From contig JAJQJQ010000022.1 of the NCBI GenBank assembly GCA_028622995.1, positions 2,108,001 through 2,172,000 on the forward strand: a DNA stretch of 64,000 nt, read 5' to 3'. The position numbers and the translations under genes are program-made. Shown piece after piece: positions 58,074-64,000 of this stretch. How positions within the stretch are numbered: position 1 is the first letter of the stretch; each line of letters starts with the position of its first letter. The notes under the pieces were generated by a model. It had not been told where the DNA came from. It made no database searches and saw nothing but the letters and a program-made list of their open reading frames with translations. The DNA is from Panagrolaimus kolymaensis. Its lineage: Eukaryota; Nematoda; Chromadorea; Rhabditida; Panagrolaimidae.

Positions 58074-61000
58074 ATGTCTGGCATGGATATGCAATCTCCA
58101 GGGCCATCTGATGGTGGTGGACCATCCCAGGTTCATCCCTTTGCCTCTCCTCCACATCAACCAATGTCCCAACAACAACAAGGTGGTCATCCACAACAGC
58201 CTCCCATTCAGCAACAACAACAACAACCTGTTCGAGATGTTGTTCTTCTTTTTAATGAACGGCTTCGAATTATACTTGAGCCTAATGGAGACTTGCAAAG
58301 AAAAATTAAAACATTTGAAGTAAGCGTTAACATTATTATATGCATTCTTTAAAGCATTTGGTTTAGGAAATCCGTGATCTTGCTGATGAACTTTATCTTA
58401 AAGAGCAACTTTCGATGCTTGCAGGAGCATCAGTTCAAACCCTTCAATCCATTTTTCAATCATTTAATCCAGCATTTTATGATGATCTTGATACTTATGT
58501 ATGCTATCCATATCTTTTGCGGGTTTATTTAATATTTTTTAGAAAATTAGAAAGTTGGCATTGGATCAAGTGGTTCGTTTTGTTCCAGTTGACCAATATA
58601 AAAGTTCAAGTAAAATATTTGAAGATCTTTTTTATCGTCAAATTCCAATTGAAAATGAATTGAATGCGGTATATATGATTAAATACGTCGTGGATTTGAT
58701 AAAAAATCAAAAAGTTCAGCATCGTCAAGGGGTTAGTTAACATTGTCGGTTGAGTTTTTGATCTTTTTTTCCTTCAGCTTTTTCAATTAGTTTATGAACT
58801 TCGAGTTGGTGCTGAAAACCTTCTCAGTGATATCAATGTAAAAATTGATGCTTTTGCTAGACCTGCGTTCAATCTTGAATTCGCAGATAATGAGGATTAT
58901 CGTAATAAATTCCTTAACAATCTCCACTTTGATACACCTATAAAACAAAAGCGGGTTTATGTTTATCCAAGAGCTAAAAATAGCATTAAAGTTTTATCCG
59001 AATTTGCGGCATTGGTAAATCCCGTAGTTTTTATATTCAAAGAAGAAATATACGATGAAATACCAAATTTAATTCGAGTTTTTACTGGATTTTTAAATTT
59101 ATCCCTTCCTAAAACTAACGTTGAACCCGAATATGGTTATTTGTTTCAAGAAGTTCAAATGAAAATTTTAAATTTTATTTATATGGTTCTTAAACCAACC
59201 CAAAATGCCGGATCACCTGTAAGTATTTTCTTATCATAGGCTTTAACTTATCCCATGTTTTTTATAGATGGTACATTTGATAAATCCATATCGAAAAGAT
59301 ATAGCTAATGGTGCTCGAAAGCTTCTTCGATCATTGGGTGCTTCAGCAATAAATATTCGGAAAGAATTAATTTTAACTATTAAAACTCTTTTCACAACTG
59401 AACTTCGAATTGATTTATTGGATTTAATTCCAGATTTTTGTTTTGAAGAAATTGTATGTGGTCCACCAACTGTGATAACTCCATCACTTCGTTCTGATTT
59501 GTTTATGACTAAAGCCGATGCTTTCCATAATGTTCGACAATCCCTTGATTGGAATGTTTTTCAACAGTAAGTTTTCCTCTCTTTTTAAAAGATACGTATT
59601 TTAGAAAACATGTTTTAGTTTGATGTTAATAATAGTTCGAGATTTTATGGATTATACTTTAACTCCACCTCTTCAAGGAGTATTTGGTAAATTAGTGCTA
59701 AATTATATTGATGCATGTCAAAGAGCTGAAGATGGGCGATTCACTCATTTGGCAATTAATTATAGTTATGATTCAGCGAGAGTTATATATGAAAATTTAT
59801 TTTTTGCATTAACGCATAAAATTAATGTTTTAACTCAAGAATGTGTTAGACCACTTTTAAAAATAGCTAATAAATCGGAGCGGGCACCAAAAACCAATGA
59901 ATTTTATGATAGTGATGAAGAAGATAATAATGGCCAAGAATGGATGGATGAAGAAAATCCAGAGACTATGATGGATCGAATTGATGAACCTATAGATGAA
60001 TTTGAAAGGGAAGATACACTCGATCCCGAACAAGAGCGTTCATTTGTTTCTGTAGCAGTTGAAGAATTTACAAAGCGAAAGCTTGATGAAACAAAGAAAA
60101 AATTTGATGAAATTTTTAAGGAAAATAACAATTTTTCTGAAACAAATTCAAAACGAGAAATAGATGGAAAGAAAATTGAGGCTTCATTTGGACGGAAGCA
60201 AACACAATATTCAAAGCGTTCAATGAAAACCAATGATTCTCGTTTACAAATGCTTTGGTTGAACCGACCTTTAGCTCGACATTTACCAATTTTACCTCTA
60301 ATTAAATCTCATGTAAGCTTTGGAAGTTAATTAACTTTCTTTTTTTAAACCTTATTTTTTAGTCTGAAATTTCTCAAGAAAAATGCAATACTTTTATTCC
60401 ACCTGAACCTTTTCCATTTGCGATCCAAGATTTGAGAAAGATTTTTAATAATTATGCTTCAGCATTGAGACAACTTTTTGTTTGCATTCATTTTGATGAT
60501 GAACTTAAATCTCAACAACCTCCAATTGCTTATTTAACTGCCTTGAATACACTGTTCAGAAATTTCATAGATATTTATGAACTTTGTAATTTTACTCCAT
60601 CACCTAATCCACCATTTATAACTCCACATAATCAAGCACCAAATTTACCTGAAGATAAAGAACTCATGGATTATATGTTTTTTATTGTAAGTAGTTTTTT
60701 AAAATTAATTTTAAAGACTAAAATCGTTGTATTTTTTTAGTTAGCGACAATTCATCCATCTGTTTATGAAAGAATTTTGAGACATCATTTACCATATTTT
60801 ATGCATCGTACAACCATTTCAACTTCCATTCAACATTTATTACTTCAATTAACTCAATATCCACAACTTCAAATTTTAACCAATACTATTTTACTTGATT
60901 ATTGTTATGATAATATTGATATTCTCTTCGTGTATGATGATGATGATAAGCATCGGGTGGATTTTCTTTCAAGGCTTCTTCGAATTATTTTAAGCATTGT

Positions 61001-64000
61001 AATGCAAATACTTCGAAGTGAACCATTAATGCCAAATTATATTCAAAAAATTCAAGCATTTTTTGTTAAAATTATTTCTAAAACTGTTTATTATGGTACT
61101 CGAATGTATGATGCCAGCCATCTTCATGCAACATTAAAACAAATTCTTCGAATTTGTGGCACTCCAGCTGCCGAACATTTTTATCGCCTCTTTCTTCCAC
61201 TCTTTCCATCATTTCTTCATTGGTTTAGTTCGCTTCAAAATATTTTATCGCCTGATACTCTTCAAGAATATTTTATTGAGCTATGTTTATCGCTACCTGC
61301 AAGGTTATCTTCGTTAGTGCCATACATGCCATTATTGGTTGATCCTGAAATTAATTCATTTCAAAATTCTTCACTTTTATCTCAACAAGGTATATCTTTC
61401 TTTTAAATCAAAGTCTTTCTATGTAAAATTTATTTTTAGGTTTACGCACCATTGAACTATGCCTTGATAATTATTCCTCATCAAATGTTAAAGACTTTTT
61501 TGGTCCATTAGGAATTCCAAGATTAATGGAAAACTTGTGGAATCTTGCTACAACAACTTCTGATCATTCATTAGCTTTGCAGACGCTAAAGATAATCGGA
61601 AAATTATCTAGTGTGAACAGAAATGCACTTTGTGATATACAAAAATTAAATTTTACTCCCAATCCACCAACATATGATTCTCCAGTGATTGTTTTAAATT
61701 TTGAAAGAAGTGGAAAAACAACTGATAATTTAATTAGTGAACAATTAAACTTTTTTTCTAAAGTTTCACCCGAACAAGAAGCAAATATTAAATTTATTGA
61801 AGAAGCTCGAAGCAGATTAGTTAGTTTTCTTCCAAATTTGTTAAAAGTCCTTTAACTATCCTTTTTTACAGTATAATTTTGAAGAGCATCAAGTTGAAAC
61901 TAAACCCATTTCATGCAATCTTCTTTTGCGACCTGTTCTTTCTCAATGTGTAAACATTCTTAAAAATTGTTTTTTGACTGAAAGAAATTTCTTAAATCAA
62001 AATCGTTGCGATGCTGCTTGGATTTTATTGACATGGATTCGAAGTGGTTTTGATAACTATGGCATCGAATTTGAAAAAGATGAATTTGTTTCGAATCTTT
62101 TAATTACAAATCAAAAATTTATTGAAAGTTATGAAGAAAAATTGAACACTTTGAATGTTTCATTTGCTTTATGGAAACCATATAAATGTACTTCCACGAG
62201 ACAAATGTATATTGATTGCATCATTGGATTATCATATGCTGCAGCAAATGGTGATGTTAAAGACGATATTGAAAATCATTGGGAAGAATTAATAGATTTT
62301 TTGACTTTACAATTACATATTGAAACTAGCATTACTTGTAAGCTCTCTACCGTAATCATTTTTAAAATATTTAACATAAACGCTTTTTAGATTTTAATGG
62401 AATTCATAATCCATCAACAATTTATCCATCTTCTCTTGATGCTTATATCCTTATTGATGCCATAATTACTATCCTATGTGAACCATGGTCTCGATTCCAT
62501 GCATGCGCCATTTATACCTTCTTCCGAATGATTCAAACTTCTCTTTCATTTGCTTCAACCCCTGAAAAAGCTCTCAATGTCCCACTATTTCATTTTCTCT
62601 GCCATGAACTTTCTCAACTCTGCACCCATGCTGAACCATCTCATCGTTTGGGTGGAATATCATTGCTTGAAATTATGATTGAAAATCTTCCAAGCAACTT
62701 TTTGTTCGCTGCTTTTGATTCCATTCTTTCATCAGCTTTGGATGTGTTACATTTTGGTGATGATGATGTTTCACAAACAACGATTGAAGCAGCAATAAAT
62801 GTTGGAAAAAAATTAATTGATAAAATTATTGGATGCGAACAAGGAAAAAATTCAAAAAAACTTTATCATTATCTAGCTAGTGTTGTTTTAAAACATTCAA
62901 AATCGAGCTCGTTTGGAACCAATACGTTGTTGTGTGAAATTTTGACATATCTTCGATATCAAAACACTGTACCTTCACAGGATTTGTTTAGCGCTGAACA
63001 AGTCCATGATATGTTTAAAGATCATGAAATTGGATTTTTAAGTTGGAAAATGGAATATCGTTATGTTCAATTGGTAAGCAAGAAAAAAAATCACATGTAA
63101 AATAAATAAAACTAAATTTTGGTTTTTTTAGAATTTCTTAGTTCATTTTCTTCATTGTTGTTCAAGCCACTCAATCAAGTTTTCGAAAAACACTAGCAAA
63201 TATCTCCAAATCCTTGCTTCTTGTTACGTTTTATCGGATGAAGCCATTGCAAATGGACCCGATCATGAAACTGTTCCACCTCATCCTCCAAATGGAACTA
63301 ATCTTGTGCCATTTTCACCATTAGTTAAATTTTATTCTGGTGCATTTTTCATTCAAAGATTAAAAGAATTTAGAAATATTGTAGCAGGTACACTTTAAAA
63401 ACTCACTAAAAAATTCTAATGGCCTATTTTAGGAAGCATAACAACGATATGTTCCAACTTTTTTCAATCGGAAAAAATGACATCTATCGAAATGAAAACT
63501 AAAAATGATTTAACTAAAAATGTTCTTAATGCTAAAGAAGCTGCCGAATTTTTATTGGGCGTTCATGTTAATACTATTATTAACTATACCGATTGTAGAA
63601 TTGATCTTTCTGTTACGGCTTTATCAAAGGTGTGTCCGATTTTATTCTATTTTATACTTATCCAAAGTTTATTCATTTTTTAGCTTGGCTCCTTAATGAC
63701 TTTTAAAAACAAAGATGCAATAATTTCGAATATTGTAGCGGCTATTATTAAAGATTCAGTTAATATTCATTTATACAAAGCTTTGAACGCTTTAATCAAA
63801 AATGAAAATTCCCCCATTTTGCATCAGCATATTTCATCTTCAATTACTCAAAATGATGATGATCAACAACAACAATATTTTTCACTTTTTCAAAACTTGT
63901 GCAAATTCGAAACACCGAATGCTAAAATGAATGAATATCTTTTAGCATTTTTAAATATTTGTCAAAAAATTGGATATTATAACAATGATTTATTTGATGA
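58074..64000 (+). CDS. trr-1: TRRAP/Tra1 family PIKK-like scaffold, N-terminal half (partial)
   Basis: Fourteen exons in the window: join(58074..58319,58367..58498,58543..58731,58778..59218,59268..59566,59619..60312,60363..60686,60741..61389,61440..61819,61872..62337,62391..63073,63132..63387,63433..63629,63684..64000), about 1757 residues and open at the right edge. After a Gln/Pro-rich leader (MSGMDMQSPGPSDGG), the protein is helical HEAT-type solenoid. Segments match TRRAP: IRKLALDQVVRFVP, VYVYPRAKNSIKVLSEFAAL and NIRKELILTIKTLFTTELR (human LRKELLIAAKHILTTELR). An acidic loop (FYDSDEEDNNGQEWMDEE) is near residue 520. TRRAP is the activator-binding scaffold of SAGA/NuA4-type acetyltransferase complexes. 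The FAT and pseudokinase domains should lie beyond the window. In exon 9 a donor before GTTAGT is chosen, giving a 52 bp intron. Confidence 0.93.

Noticed and set aside
61820..61871. 25 bp intron with donor GTCCTT in trr-1
   Set aside because: An upstream GTTAGT donor gives a normal 52 bp intron and keeps frame.
1..64000. tRNA, rRNA, SL RNA or CRISPR arrays
   Set aside because: I looked for B-box-like GGTTCGAATCC words, leader sequences and regularly spaced repeats and found none convincing.

Overview
The window looks like nuclear DNA of a nematode. Genes are packed with 45-70 bp GT-AG introns ending in T-rich TTTTCAG/TTTTAG acceptors, and noncoding DNA is very A+T rich with long A and T runs. 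The recognisable genes are those of a worm: ORC2, late-embryogenesis-abundant (LEA) like proteins, secreted S1 proteases, an EGL-27 type atrophin/MTA corepressor, a tau-tubulin-kinase-like kinase nested in an intron, ALG6, RER1 and TRRAP/TRR-1. The LEA pair and base composition would suit a free-living clade IV worm such as a panagrolaimid, but that is inference. I saw no tRNA, rRNA or CRISPR array.

1-13 kb is gene-dense and accessory. It holds the 3' end of orc-2, two divergent LEA-like paralogues about 1.7 kb apart, and a secreted Thr-rich precursor. An all-minus-strand array of S1 serine proteases follows: three intact copies, one truncated copy broken by a hAT-type miniature transposon, and one relic reduced to a promoter and start region. 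Mixed in are a low-complexity secreted protein gene and, on the plus strand, a small membrane protein gene with a one-base frameshift in an A7 run. A decayed gene of unknown family lies near 12.6-13.1 kb.

13-40.6 kb has no gene I can support. It is full of A/T runs with scattered short GC-richer islands, a recurring GCAAGCAAGC motif, several palindromes, and a 545 bp hAT-type miniature element with arms of CGGTTTTCGG-like repeats flanked by a perfect 8 bp duplication. It ends at egl-27, so it is probably regulatory or an unrecognised 5' intron.

40.7-52.1 kb is egl-27: BAH, ELM2, SANT, GATA-type finger, atrophin-like acidic/basic region and poly-Gln tail, in six exons. Two genes are nested on the opposite strand in its introns. 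One is a two-exon TTBK-like kinase. The other is a secreted precursor whose core, between two furin-type sites, has 41 Cys in 60 residues and is built partly from 24, 33 and 51 bp exons that all share phase-2 boundaries. This poly-cysteine gene is the most unusual object in the window.

52.8-64 kb is housekeeping: a Sen54-like tRNA splicing subunit, ALG6 (N-glycan glucosylation), RER1 (ER retrieval) and, divergently from RER1, the N-terminal half of TRR-1/TRRAP, which runs off the right edge.
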